IMG/VR virus record: IMGVR_UViG_3300018035_000100
Location: 1 to 60,043 of that record
Direction: 5' to 3' (one strand)
DNA length: 60,043 nucleotides
Source of the DNA: a virus
Below the pieces are notes generated by a model, which saw only the letters and a program-made list of their open reading frames with translations, did not search any database and was not told the DNA's origin. Below are positions 35,879 to 43,591 of the stretch, piece by piece. Both the position numbers and the translations under genes were made by a program. Numbering within the stretch: position 1 is the stretch's first letter; each line of letters begins with the position of its first letter.

Positions 35879-38332
35879 ATGGGAACATCTGAAGTTCAAA
35901 CCATGACTTTAACCGAGTTTATTGAAGAAAACATGCGTTCTGCTGTTGCAGAACTTCCGTGGATGAAAGGAAAGAATATTCGACTATGTAAATCTATAGA
36001 AGATCTTCGTTCCTACATAGACCAAGGAATCAATAATGGGCGATGTGCACTCGATCTTGAAACCACCGGTCTTAATACACGATTAGATTTAAACGGCAAC
36101 CCCATAGAAAAAATAGTGGGTATAGCCCTTGCTATAAACGAAGACGATGGAATATATGTGGCTATAAATCACCAGGAAGGAAACGAAGATAATCTTCGAG
36201 AACAAGAAGTTTTGGAAGAAATTCGTCGTTTATGCTCGTGTTGTGTAATTTTAGTTTTCAACGCTAAATTTGATTTACAGTTCCTTAAAAATTACGGTAT
36301 AATTGTCTCCGATCCGTCTATGTTTGAAGATGTACTTATTCTTGCCCGTCTATATGATGCGGGACAGAAAATAAACAATCTTAAAACTTTAGGGGATACC
36401 CTTCTTAAACGTCCTCAAATTGATTTTAAAAAAGCTACCGGTGGTACTACCCGTTTTGATTTTACCCCGCCTAGTAGCGGGTATCTTTATGCCGCACCCG
36501 ATGCGATGAATACTTTTGGTTTATACAATTTTTTTATAAATCATCCAATTATAATTTCCCAGAAAAATATTTATGCCATAGAAAAGAAATTGTGCCCCGT
36601 AATAATGCAGATGGAACAAAATTTGGTACTCATAGACAAGCCATATTTAGAAGAACAAAAAATAAAAGCCACGAAAATTTTGGGTAATATAGAAAAAGAA
36701 GTTCAAGCTTTAGCCAAAAAAGATTTCAATCTAGGTTCAACTCAACAACTTGGAAAAATTCTTTTTGAAGATCTTAAATTTGATTATCCTGAAAAAGATA
36801 AGACTAAGAGTGGACAATATAAAACTGATGATGCAACTCTTAAAAAAATAGCAGATAAATATCCAATCGTTAAAAAGATAGTAGAATATAGAGAATTGGA
36901 TAAATCACTAGGAACTTATGTCACTAATTTATTAATAAATTGTGATGAAAATAATTGTATAAAACTAGGATTTAATCAGAATGGAACAGATACAGGAAGA
37001 TTTTCTTCCCCCGGGGGAATGGGACTTAAACTTGACGGATATTGTGGGGTTAATGTTCAATCTATTCCTGCTAACGATTCAGATAAAGTGTCAGATAATC
37101 TCCCTGATATACGAAGGTCATTTATTGCACGTCCGGGGAAAAAAATTCTTGCTATGGATTTTTCCGGAGAAGAACTTCGAGTAGCAGCAAATCTTTCTAA
37201 TGAGCCTGTGTGGATTAAAGAATTTTTACACGGATCAGCTGATATGCACACGGCTACGGCTTGTGCTGTGTATAATAAAGAAGCCAAAGACATTTCTAAA
37301 TCTGAAAGGAAAATTGCAAAAACTGTAAATTTTTTGATTTTATATGGTGGAGGAGTAACAAAATTATCTGAAAATGCTCATATACCTTTTAATGAAGCTA
37401 AACGTATTATTGGAACATTTTTTGAAAAATTATCAAAACTTAAAAACTGGATCGATACTGAAACTAAACTTGCAAGAAAACTGAAATATGCAGAAACTTC
37501 CTTCGGGAGACGACGTCCCCTTCATGAAATGTATGATTCTGGAGATGAGCGTCAAATGGCACACGCCGATCGATGTGCCGTAAATTTTAAAATTCAAGGA
37601 GCTTGTGCTGATATTTGTAAAATAGCTATGGTACGAGTTCAAAATTGGATATATAATAATAATTTACAAAATAGTATTAAACTTTTAGTTACAGTGCATG
37701 ATGAGTTGGTCTTTGAAATTGATAATGATAAATTAGATCAATGTATTCCAGTAATTAACAAAATTATGTGCTTGCAAGATATTCTGCAGGATAAATTTCA
37801 TTGGCCTGTGCCATTAGTAATAGATGCTGAATATGGTGATTCCTGGCATGTTGAACATAATTTTTTTAAAGAACATCCAGAACTTAGAAACTTAAATCTT
37901 GATATAAATTATGAAGCGCCCACTGCAATTAATAGATTGATGTCAGTAGATACAAAAGTTTCTCCTACAAATATTAAAGAAAATATTGAGCCCTTAATAG
38001 TTCAAGACCCAGTCGTAGAAAAAGTAATAGAAAATATTGAAATAGTAGAATCTGAAATTGAAGAACCAGTTAAAGAATCAGAGTCAGAATCACAAATAGA
38101 GATGGGGGATGACGGAGAATTGATTTACACAGTTCGAGAGATGTCCCTTCCGGTTTCTAGAAAAATAAATGATATTATAGAATTTTTAAAAAGTGAGTGT
38201 AATAACGAATTTTATAGCGGAGCAATAAAAAAAATTCGTGTCCGGGATTTGTCTGGTTATGATTTGATTATCTCGGACATACGTGTAAGAGCGGATAGTT
38301 TCTTGGCCTTGGCCAGATTCTACGGACTTTAA
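35879..38332 (+). CDS. Family A DNA polymerase with 3'-5' exonuclease and C-terminal extension
   Basis: An 817-aa polymerase. The exonuclease domain has ALDLETTGL (about 57-65), FNAKFDLQFL and YAAPDAMNTF. Polymerase motif A is LAMDFSGEELR (about 424-434), where DYSQIELR is usual, motif B is RKIAKTVNFLILYGG (about 477-491), and motif C is VTVHDELVF (about 603-611). No 5'-3' exonuclease domain. After about residue 660 there is an acidic linker (IVESEIEEPVKESESES) and a 70-residue folded end (KIRVRDLSGYDLIISDIRVRADSF) not found in ordinary Pol I. This is the replicative polymerase. The extension may bind a replisome partner. Confidence 0.9.
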   Translation: MGTSEVQTMTLTEFIEENMRSAVAELPWMKGKNIRLCKSIEDLRSYIDQGINNGRCALDLETTGLNTRLDLNGNPIEKIVGIALAINEDDGIYVAINHQEGNEDNLREQEVLEEIRRLCSCCVILVFNAKFDLQFLKNYGIIVSDPSMFEDVLILARLYDAGQKINNLKTLGDTLLKRPQIDFKKATGGTTRFDFTPPSSGYLYAAPDAMNTFGLYNFFINHPIIISQKNIYAIEKKLCPVIMQMEQNLVLIDKPYLEEQKIKATKILGNIEKEVQALAKKDFNLGSTQQLGKILFEDLKFDYPEKDKTKSGQYKTDDATLKKIADKYPIVKKIVEYRELDKSLGTYVTNLLINCDENNCIKLGFNQNGTDTGRFSSPGGMGLKLDGYCGVNVQSIPANDSDKVSDNLPDIRRSFIARPGKKILAMDFSGEELRVAANLSNEPVWIKEFLHGSADMHTATACAVYNKEAKDISKSERKIAKTVNFLILYGGGVTKLSENAHIPFNEAKRIIGTFFEKLSKLKNWIDTETKLARKLKYAETSFGRRRPLHEMYDSGDERQMAHADRCAVNFKIQGACADICKIAMVRVQNWIYNNNLQNSIKLLVTVHDELVFEIDNDKLDQCIPVINKIMCLQDILQDKFHWPVPLVIDAEYGDSWHVEHNFFKEHPELRNLNLDINYEAPTAINRLMSVDTKVSPTNIKENIEPLIVQDPVVEKVIENIEIVESEIEEPVKESESESQIEMGDDGELIYTVREMSLPVSRKINDIIEFLKSECNNEFYSGAIKKIRVRDLSGYDLIISDIRVRADSFLALARFYGL

Positions 38333-38374
38333 TAAAACAAAAACTTTTATAAACGACCTAAAAAGGAATCAAAC

Positions 38375-39091
38375 ATGGCTACCACTGATATAATAATAGT
38401 TTCATATCAAGATAAAGAAGATTTAGAAAAGTGTGTGGCTTCTATAGAAAAAAATTGTACAGATTATAATTTAATAATTGAAGACAATAATATTCCAGGT
38501 CAGAATATAGGATATACTAAGGCAGTTAATGCAGGAATAAAAAAAGGTTCTGGTCAGTTTTTTTGGTTATTAAATTCTGATACAATTGTATTAGAGGGGA
38601 CGCAACAAGAGCTGATAAAACAACTCTCTTATAGTGAAAAAACCGGAATTGCAGGATCGATGCAAAGAGATCCGGACAATTTAGATAGGATCCGTTTTGG
38701 TGGTGTACTCAAGCTTTTTCCTGGGGGGGTCCATGAACCGGGAAGTATGTCTAAAGGGGATTGCAGATTTCCTAAAAAACAAACTTGGACTAATTTTGCA
38801 TCAGCAATGATAAAAAATTCTGTTTTTGAAAAAATAGGGTTACTTGATGAAAGATATTTTCTTATTTTTTCAGACAGTGATTTTTGTCTTATGGCTCGAG
38901 AAAAATCTTTTGAAGTATGGTATTGCCCGACTAGCCAAGTATTACACAAACTCAAAGCATCAGCGTCATCGACTGAATGGCATCAGAAAGATATGCTCGC
39001 ATTTATGAAGAAATGGGGCATCACATATAATCAATCAACTCAAACATTTAATTATTCAGAAAGGTTCAGAAATTTGGACCTATTCCCCTGA
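38375..39091 (+). CDS. Glycosyltransferase family 2
   Basis: A 238-aa GT2 enzyme with AAAAGGAA upstream. DIIIVSYQDKEDLEKCVASIEKN and LIIEDNN open it, FFWLLNSDT holds the DxD-like metal site (NSD), and ERYFLIFSDSDFCLMAREKSFEVWYCPTSQVLHK is the acceptor half, as in rhamnosyltransferase-like GT2 proteins. It follows the polymerase and stands apart from the main sugar island. Probably a glycan or virion-surface modification enzyme. Confidence 0.85.
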   Translation: MATTDIIIVSYQDKEDLEKCVASIEKNCTDYNLIIEDNNIPGQNIGYTKAVNAGIKKGSGQFFWLLNSDTIVLEGTQQELIKQLSYSEKTGIAGSMQRDPDNLDRIRFGGVLKLFPGGVHEPGSMSKGDCRFPKKQTWTNFASAMIKNSVFEKIGLLDERYFLIFSDSDFCLMAREKSFEVWYCPTSQVLHKLKASASSTEWHQKDMLAFMKKWGITYNQSTQTFNYSERFRNLDLFP

Positions 39092-39113
39092 TAAAAAATA
39101 ATAAAAAAACAGG

Positions 39114-39142
39114 TTGACTTTTTTTGTGGCAAGAATTATATT
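39114..39142 (+). promoter_or_regulatory. Sigma70-type promoter, first copy of a direct repeat
   Basis: -35 TTGACT (39114-39119), 17-nt spacer beginning with T6 then GTGGC, -10 TATATT (39137-39142). A near-identical copy lies at 39592-39620. The two share AGGTTGACTTTTTTTGTGGC and AATTATATTTAAAA. Predicted +1 is near 39149, the start of the structured RNA. Confidence 0.7.
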
Positions 39143-39148
39143 TAAAAA

Positions 39149-39258
39149 CAAGCATAATAACTCCTTCTGGAGCGACCGGGATTATTTAAGTCCCGCCTTT
39201 AAATTTTCTTGTTTTGCATTCACGGACAATGAAAATTAAAATCTCGGTCGCTTTTTAA
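39149..39258 (+). ncRNA. Candidate structured RNA (three-way junction) ending in a U-run
   Basis: The outer stem is AGCGACCG (39171-39178) with CGGTCGCT (39245-39252), followed by TTTT. Inside are a hairpin CGGGA (39177-39181)/TCCCG (39191-39195) and a longer hairpin AATTTTC-TTGT (39202-39212) with ACAA-T-GAAAATT (39226-39237). A small CTCC/GGAG hairpin precedes. The outer and first inner stems share bases and could be alternative states. With its own promoter it may be a trans-acting RNA or a leader that controls the next gene. No protein-like frame fits. Confidence 0.55.
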
Positions 39259-39275
39259 TTTTAAAGAAATAAAAA

Positions 39276-39595
39276 ATGAAATCCAATAGAAAATTTACAA
39301 AACTCCGCGAAAAAATAATTTCTTTTAGGTTACTTGAAAATGGTTGGGATTCTTATGGTGCAGAAAAACCAACCGATTCTGCAATTACTGACTACTCCCA
39401 CGGCTTAAGCCGTGGGGTTCTGATATTAATCAGATACAGTTTCAGCTATCTTTTGATCAAACTAAAATATTTCCGTCAAATGAGTATACTGAAGACTTGA
39501 TGAAACGGGTGTTGTCGGATAATGAAAAAGAAGCAAATGAATTAAATCCTGCGTCGGATAATTTTTCAAATCCAGAAAATAAAAATTTAGGTTGA
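39276..39595 (+). pseudogene. Broken small gene (GWDSYGAEKP family) interrupted by a hairpin insertion
   Basis: The N-terminal part MKSNRKFTKLREKI...LENGWDSYGAEKP with TDSAI matches the GWDxYGAxxP...AI signature of a known family of uncharacterised proteins. Right after TDSAI comes a perfect 20-bp palindrome. The frame then leads into unlikely sequence to 39500. Another frame (39418 to stop 39593-39595) gives a sensible C-terminus: NQIQFQLSFDQTKIFPSNEY to NPENKNLG. The frames differ, so an insertion of a length not divisible by 3 split the gene. Its stop lies within the next -35 box. Confidence 0.6.
39386..39425 (+). mobile_element. Solo IS200/IS605-family-like end (hairpin after TTAC)
   Basis: TTAC (39385-39388), then TGACTACT, then the perfect palindrome CCCACGGCTTAAGCCGTGGG (39397-39416), then GTTCTGAT. 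This is the form of an IS200/IS605 left-end hairpin next to its cleavage tetranucleotide. No tnpA or tnpB is present. A similar hairpin, CCCACGACTTCAGCCGTGTGG, lies at 59960-59980. Confidence 0.5.
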
Positions 39596-39620
39596 CTTTT
39601 TTTGTGGCGGAAATTATATT
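39592..39620 (+). promoter_or_regulatory. Sigma70-type promoter of the sigma-like gene, second copy of repeat
   Basis: -35 TTGACT (39592-39597), 17-nt spacer, -10 TATATT (39615-39620), +1 near 39627. The 94-nt leader holds CCGGTT (39640-39645) pairing with AACCGG (39675-39680), then a strong ribosome site AAGGAG. It overlaps the end of the broken gene. Confidence 0.7.
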
Positions 39621-39720
39621 TAAAATAATCAAAAATAATCCGGTTCCAAAAAACTGCGACTCAATCAAAAAGTAAACCGGGACATTAAGTAAAAATTCTC
39701 ATCTTCAAGGAGTTTTATCA

Positions 39721-40434
39721 ATGGTCTTTTCGTCTGACCCACACGCGTTTATATCCAAAAATGATAGTGAAATAAAAAAAATAATATATGTGTTGTGTTT
39801 AAAAAATCATATGAATATCCATAATATAGAAGATTTTTTTCAAGACTTTTACGTTAGATTTGTAACTCAAGATGCTCTTAAAAAATATGATTCTACCCAA
39901 GTAAAAATATCCACCTATGTATATACGATAATTAAAAATATGATTCGTCAGCAAAAAAAATCTAATGAGCATAAAGTCCGTTCCCACGAAATAACCTCTT
40001 TTTTTCAAGACTCTCCAACCTCTACTTCTGTTTCCAGTATTGATACTTTTCAATTTACTGTAAAATGTGCTCCGGATTACGAAACTACTTTATCTATTAA
40101 TAATACAACCGATCAAATAGATGGTATAAATTTTGATTTTGATTTGTTTGAAGATTGGCTACAGAAACATAATAAAATTTATAAACTAACACATCGAAAA
40201 AATCAAAACATAACTATAAAAGTAACTATGCTTAAAATATTTAAAATGATGCGAAAAGGTCATACAAATCGATCAATAGCCTCGTATTTCGGAGTATCTG
40301 ATATGTTTATTACATATATACGGGATGATATAAAAGAAAAAATGAAGCGTTTTGGCTTTAGATGGGCAGAAAAGAAACGGATAGTAGAATCTAAGAAAGT
40401 TGAGAATACAAAAAAGATTTCTTATGAATATTAA
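39721..40434 (+). CDS. Sigma-factor-like protein (regions 2 and 4)
   Basis: A 237-aa protein with ribosome site AAGGAG. IEDFFQDFYVRFVTQDALKKYDSTQVKIST and YVYTIIKNMIRQQKK follow sigma region 2 (core binding and -10 melting). VTMLKIFKMMRKGHTNRSIASYFGVSDMFITYIRDDIKEKM is a region 4-like helix-turn-helix. The linker between them is Ser/Thr/Asp-rich. Size and layout resemble compact phage sigma factors such as T4 gp55, which direct host polymerase to late genes. Its own promoter is host-type, which fits an early-to-middle gene that switches on late genes. The late promoter sequence is not clear here. Confidence 0.7.
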   Translation: MVFSSDPHAFISKNDSEIKKIIYVLCLKNHMNIHNIEDFFQDFYVRFVTQDALKKYDSTQVKISTYVYTIIKNMIRQQKKSNEHKVRSHEITSFFQDSPTSTSVSSIDTFQFTVKCAPDYETTLSINNTTDQIDGINFDFDLFEDWLQKHNKIYKLTHRKNQNITIKVTMLKIFKMMRKGHTNRSIASYFGVSDMFITYIRDDIKEKMKRFGFRWAEKKRIVESKKVENTKKISYEY

Positions 40435-40738
40435 TAAAGGGGAATTGGTTTTAATTAAAAAATCAAAAGAACATACTGTTATAAAAACAGAGTTTGGATA
40501 TGGATTATATGGAGTATCAATTCCCTCATCCTTATATCCCATTGCTACAGATAAATTAGAAGTTTTATATGAAAATATAGGAGAAGATTCAATTCATTTA
40601 GATGAAGAAACCGTTACCAAAGATGGAGTAATTTATAATTATAAAAAATTGTGTAATCAAGATATAATTTTGTATAGTTTTTTTAAAAATAAAATTAAAA
40701 AATTTTACGAACTTTTAAATTCTGAAAATAATCTTTAA
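40424..40738 (+). CDS. Small dispersed-family protein (copy C)
   Basis: Start taken at ATG 40424 (MNINKGELVLIKK), overlapping the sigma-like gene by 11 nt; the upstream ATG 40400 adds only MRIQKRFL from the other frame's coding region. The 104-aa product has the GELVLIKK entry strand and the C-terminal DIILYSFFKNKIKKFYELLN, so it belongs to the LILYSHW family, with FF in place of HW. Function unknown. Confidence 0.7.
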   Translation: MNINKGELVLIKKSKEHTVIKTEFGYGLYGVSIPSSLYPIATDKLEVLYENIGEDSIHLDEETVTKDGVIYNYKKLCNQDIILYSFFKNKIKKFYELLNSENNL

Positions 40739-40762
40739 TTTTTTATTATAAAAGTATATAAT
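40734..40762 (+). promoter_or_regulatory. Sigma70-type promoter of the MqsA-like regulator gene
   Basis: -35 TTTAAT (40734-40739), 17-nt spacer, -10 TATAAT (40757-40762), +1 near 40769. The 64-nt leader contains an 11-codon frame from ATG 40779 (MGKLNPRVKSI) that might be a leader peptide. Confidence 0.55.
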
Positions 40763-40832
40763 ATAAGGAACAATATAATGGGAAAGCTCAATCCGCGAGT
40801 AAAGTCTATTTAACATTCTAAAGTACAACTCT

Positions 40833-41318
40833 ATGAAAACAATAAACACCAGCGCATTTAAAAAAAATAAAATAATCTGTAATGTTTGTGGTTCGGATCA
40901 AGTTAATGTTGTTAAAAATCCCGTATCAATAAGCATTCCTTTGGGGGAAGACGCTGTTTATGAGCAGATTATTACTGTGTGCAAAAAATGTGGGGAAGAA
41001 ATTGATATAACAAATAAAGAGAGTCGAAATAAAGCCATTTCAACATCAGAAAAAAAATCATTAAAAGCAATTATTCAGTTTATTGTTGATCAAGGTTATT
41101 CTTTAGCAAACATTGAAAGAGTTCTTAATCTTCCTCAAGGGACAATTTCAAAATGGAAAAATGATCATAAATTGAATCCAACTGGGCTGGCATTATTAAG
41201 ATTTATTCGAATCTTTCCGTGGCTTTTATCTGTTGCGGAAAAAAATTATGATATTTCGTTTTTACAGCAAACTCTTATAAAATCTATTAATGAATGTGAA
41301 AATCACATAAAAACTTAA
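40833..41318 (+). CDS. Zinc-finger/helix-turn-helix regulator, MqsA/YgiT-like
   Basis: A 161-aa protein. Two CxxC pairs (CNVCGSD and CKKCGEE) form an N-terminal zinc finger. The C-terminal half is a helix-turn-helix (DQGYSLANIERVLNLPQGTISKWKN) followed by LALLRFIRIFPWLLSVAE, the layout of MqsA/YgiT-type antitoxins and related regulators. No MqsR-like toxin is next to it, so it is probably a phage transcription regulator rather than half of a toxin-antitoxin pair. Own promoter at 40734. DNA target unknown. Confidence 0.65.
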   Translation: MKTINTSAFKKNKIICNVCGSDQVNVVKNPVSISIPLGEDAVYEQIITVCKKCGEEIDITNKESRNKAISTSEKKSLKAIIQFIVDQGYSLANIERVLNLPQGTISKWKNDHKLNPTGLALLRFIRIFPWLLSVAEKNYDISFLQQTLIKSINECENHIKT

Positions 41319-41341
41319 AATCTTTTAGAAAGGAGCAGTAA

Positions 41342-41524
41342 ATGTCATTTCCAGACTCAGACATTATCATTAAAAAGGACGGATCAAAAGTTGAGCTAGA
41401 ATCTTTAGAACATAGTGAAAGATGTTTTAAGCTTCGGGACTTGGCCAAGAAACTTGGAAAAGTAACTGAAGACAAGGATAAGGACCATGTCCCGGCATAT
41501 CAGGAAACACACATTAACAACTAA
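41342..41524 (+). CDS. DUF2997-like small protein, first gene of the Ycf triad
   Basis: A 60-aa protein with a strong ribosome site (AAAGGAG). DIIIKKDGSKVELESLEHSERCF, then LAKKLGKVTEDKDKDHVPAY, follows the short DUF2997 layout: beta strand with dG, a central Cys, LG, and an aromatic end. It sits 30 nt before a DUF1257 gene and a Ycf46-type AAA+ gene. This grouping is what makes the assignment credible. It is encoded partly by GC-rich codons (CGGGACTTGGCCAAG). Function unknown. Confidence 0.55.
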   Translation: MSFPDSDIIIKKDGSKVELESLEHSERCFKLRDLAKKLGKVTEDKDKDHVPAYQETHINN

Positions 41525-41554
41525 TTAAAAACAATTTTTTACGGAGGCTTATTT

Positions 41555-41866
41555 ATGTCTATGAAAGCTGTAATACACACGGAAATTCGTAATATGTCGA
41601 TTTTAAAGGATACCTTAACCGAAATGGGGTATAAGTTTTCTGCTGTCGGGGCCGATGCTCTATCTATCCAAGCTGCCTATCCTATGTCGATTAATTGTGC
41701 TAAAGGTGAAATTAATTATGATTCATCTGATAAGACAGCGGTAGAAAAAATTATGGTCTCATATCAGAGAAAGTTTATTCGAGATCAAGCTATCGCTGAG
41801 GGATCACAAGTTTATGAAGAAGTCTTGGATAATGGAGATATTCATATTTCCATCCGTAACAGCTAA
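41555..41866 (+). CDS. DUF1257 (Ycf35-like) protein
   Basis: A 103-aa protein with an ACGGAGG ribosome site. The N-terminus IHTEIRNMSILKDTLTEMGY and the C-terminus VSYQRKFIRDQAIAEGSQVYEEVLDNGDIHISIRN match the DUF1257/Ycf35 pattern (I.T.I.....L...L...G, then Y....v...a...G..v......dG.i.i...). The middle is shorter than in plastid Ycf35. It lies between a DUF2997-like gene and a Ycf46-type ATPase. Function unknown in any organism to my knowledge. Confidence 0.7.
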   Translation: MSMKAVIHTEIRNMSILKDTLTEMGYKFSAVGADALSIQAAYPMSINCAKGEINYDSSDKTAVEKIMVSYQRKFIRDQAIAEGSQVYEEVLDNGDIHISIRNS

Positions 41867-41915
41867 TTTTTTAAGAGTCTTCCCCGAGTGTGCTGGGGTA
41901 TTTTCCTTTTAACGA

Positions 41916-41954
41916 AAAACACACTCTTAAAAGAAAAACTTAAGAGTGTGTTTT
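41916..41954 (+). terminator. Perfect 15-bp stem-loop terminator before the AAA+ gene
   Basis: AAAACACACTCTTAA (41916-41930) pairs perfectly with TTAAGAGTGTGTTTT (41940-41954) around a 9-nt loop. The right arm ends in four T, with TATAT after. The segments TTAAGAGT (41871-41878) and GAGTGTG (41886-41892) upstream can pair with the left arm instead, so the terminator could be switched. Confidence 0.65.
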
Positions 41955-41976
41955 ATATCCGTGATTGGAACTAAAA

Positions 41977-43560
41977 ATGCTTTCAATTAATGATTGTCTA
42001 TTAGGAAATAGACCGCTTATTTTTGTTGTGTGTGAAAATGATATAGAATTATTAAATTATTTAAACGAAAATAAAGCCCATAATTTTTTCATTTACAGTA
42101 AAACTCTTACTAATTTAGTTCCACTAGATGATCTTTTATCCACGCAATATCAACCTAAAATTGCTTCCAGAAAAACTGATATTGAAGTTCTAGACACCAT
42201 TCTTCATTGGGAATTTAAAGAAGTTAAAGCTAACGATACTTATATCTTTTTGGATTGTGATTTAAATGATAAACAAGTAATCAGAAAAATTAAAGATATA
42301 CTCGGTAGGTTTCAATTGGATACCGAATTTCTTATAAGTATGGTATTCGTGTCACAATGCATTTCCATTCCACAACCTTTAGAACGAATGGGTGAACTCG
42401 TATTTTTTGATACTACTGAAAAAGCTGCTCGAGAAAAAGTAGAGACTATAACTGCAAGAATGGATCTATCAGATGAAGAACGTCCATCAGAAGAAGTAAT
42501 AAGTAATCTTAAAGGGCTCACACTATTTGAAATAGAACAAGCTTTTACTCAAAGTTGGCAGCTTCACGGAAAGATTGATATAGATTTTATACGATCATTT
42601 AAAAAATCTGCTATTGTTAAAACTGGATTTTTAAGTCTTATAGAATCGGATGTAACATTTAATCATATAGGTGGAATGGATGTACTTAAAGAATGGATTC
42701 GAAAAAGTTCGGGTGGATGGACGGTTAAGGGACAAGAATACGGTCTCCCAAATTTAAAAGGTGTACTTTTAATAGGTTTACCTGGATGCGGAAAATCTCT
42801 TGCAGCTAAAGCTTTAGGAAATGAGTGGAAACTACCTTTAATACAATTTGACCCATCAAAAGTTTTTTCGTCTCGAGTTGGAGAAAGTGAATCTAATCTT
42901 CGCCGAGTTTTACAAATGATAGAGAATATTTCTCCTTGTATTCTTTTTATAGATGAAATTGAAAAAGGATTTGCAGGATCTCAATCCTCTTCTTTTAGTG
43001 ATGCTGGGGTTACGGCCCGGATTTTGGGTACATTCCTTACGTGGATGCAGGATTGTGTTAAACCTGTTTTTACAGTTGCCACATCAAATAATATAGCTTA
43101 TTTACCACCTGAAATGATTCAACGTTTTGACGAGAAGTTTTTTGTTAATCTTCCGTCTCCATCGGAGCAATCTGAAATTTATAATATTCAACTTAAAAAA
43201 GTTCGAAGGGATCCTGTTAAATTTGATATAGAAAAATTAGTGAAAAACAGTAAAGATTTGTCGGGTCGTGAAATCGAACAAGTTATAAAAGAATCTATGT
43301 ATGATTCTTTTTATAAAGGAAAAGAAATTGATACTGAAAATGTGTTGGAAGTTTTAAAAAAGAAGACTAATTTACTTTCTACTATGGCGGAACAATTAAA
43401 ATTTATTTTAGATTGGGTTGAGTGGGATGAAGAAAAGAAAGATGGCAAGCGAGCTCGATTTGCAAGCAAACCAGATAGCATTGAAATTTATAAAATACAA
43501 AGTGAAATTGATTCTCTTATAAAAGACATAGAAAAAAAGAAGCCGTTTTCAAGAGAATAA
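41977..43560 (+). CDS. Ycf46-type AAA+ ATPase
   Basis: A 527-aa protein. I take ATG 41977 (GGA 7 nt upstream); TTG 41965 would add MELK. The N-terminal domain, residues 1-200, starts MLSINDCLLGNRPLIFVVCENDIELLNYL, as in Ycf46, with IFLDCDLND. The AAA+ module has GLPGCGKS (about 266-274), CILFIDEIEKG (about 321-331), ATSNNIAYLPPEMIQRFD (sensor 1 and arginine finger) and SGREIEQVIKES (sensor 2 region). Ycf46-type proteins are found in cyanobacteria, plastids and large phages, with function unknown. Co-located with DUF2997 and DUF1257 genes; a switchable terminator precedes it. Confidence 0.85.
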   Translation: MLSINDCLLGNRPLIFVVCENDIELLNYLNENKAHNFFIYSKTLTNLVPLDDLLSTQYQPKIASRKTDIEVLDTILHWEFKEVKANDTYIFLDCDLNDKQVIRKIKDILGRFQLDTEFLISMVFVSQCISIPQPLERMGELVFFDTTEKAAREKVETITARMDLSDEERPSEEVISNLKGLTLFEIEQAFTQSWQLHGKIDIDFIRSFKKSAIVKTGFLSLIESDVTFNHIGGMDVLKEWIRKSSGGWTVKGQEYGLPNLKGVLLIGLPGCGKSLAAKALGNEWKLPLIQFDPSKVFSSRVGESESNLRRVLQMIENISPCILFIDEIEKGFAGSQSSSFSDAGVTARILGTFLTWMQDCVKPVFTVATSNNIAYLPPEMIQRFDEKFFVNLPSPSEQSEIYNIQLKKVRRDPVKFDIEKLVKNSKDLSGREIEQVIKESMYDSFYKGKEIDTENVLEVLKKKTNLLSTMAEQLKFILDWVEWDEEKKDGKRARFASKPDSIEIYKIQSEIDSLIKDIEKKKPFSRE

Positions 43561-43591
43561 TGAAATTTTAAAACATCTTAGGAAAAAAATT

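Noticed and set aside
39140-39430. CRISPR array or group I intron in the hairpin-rich region
   Set aside because: There are no regularly spaced direct repeats; the only repeat is the promoter copy 478 nt away. The conserved core of a group I intron (P, Q, R, S elements) was not found.
40833-41318. Toxin-antitoxin pair built on the MqsA-like protein
   Set aside because: No MqsR-like or other toxin-like gene is adjacent; the neighbours are a small dispersed-family gene and the DUF2997-like gene.
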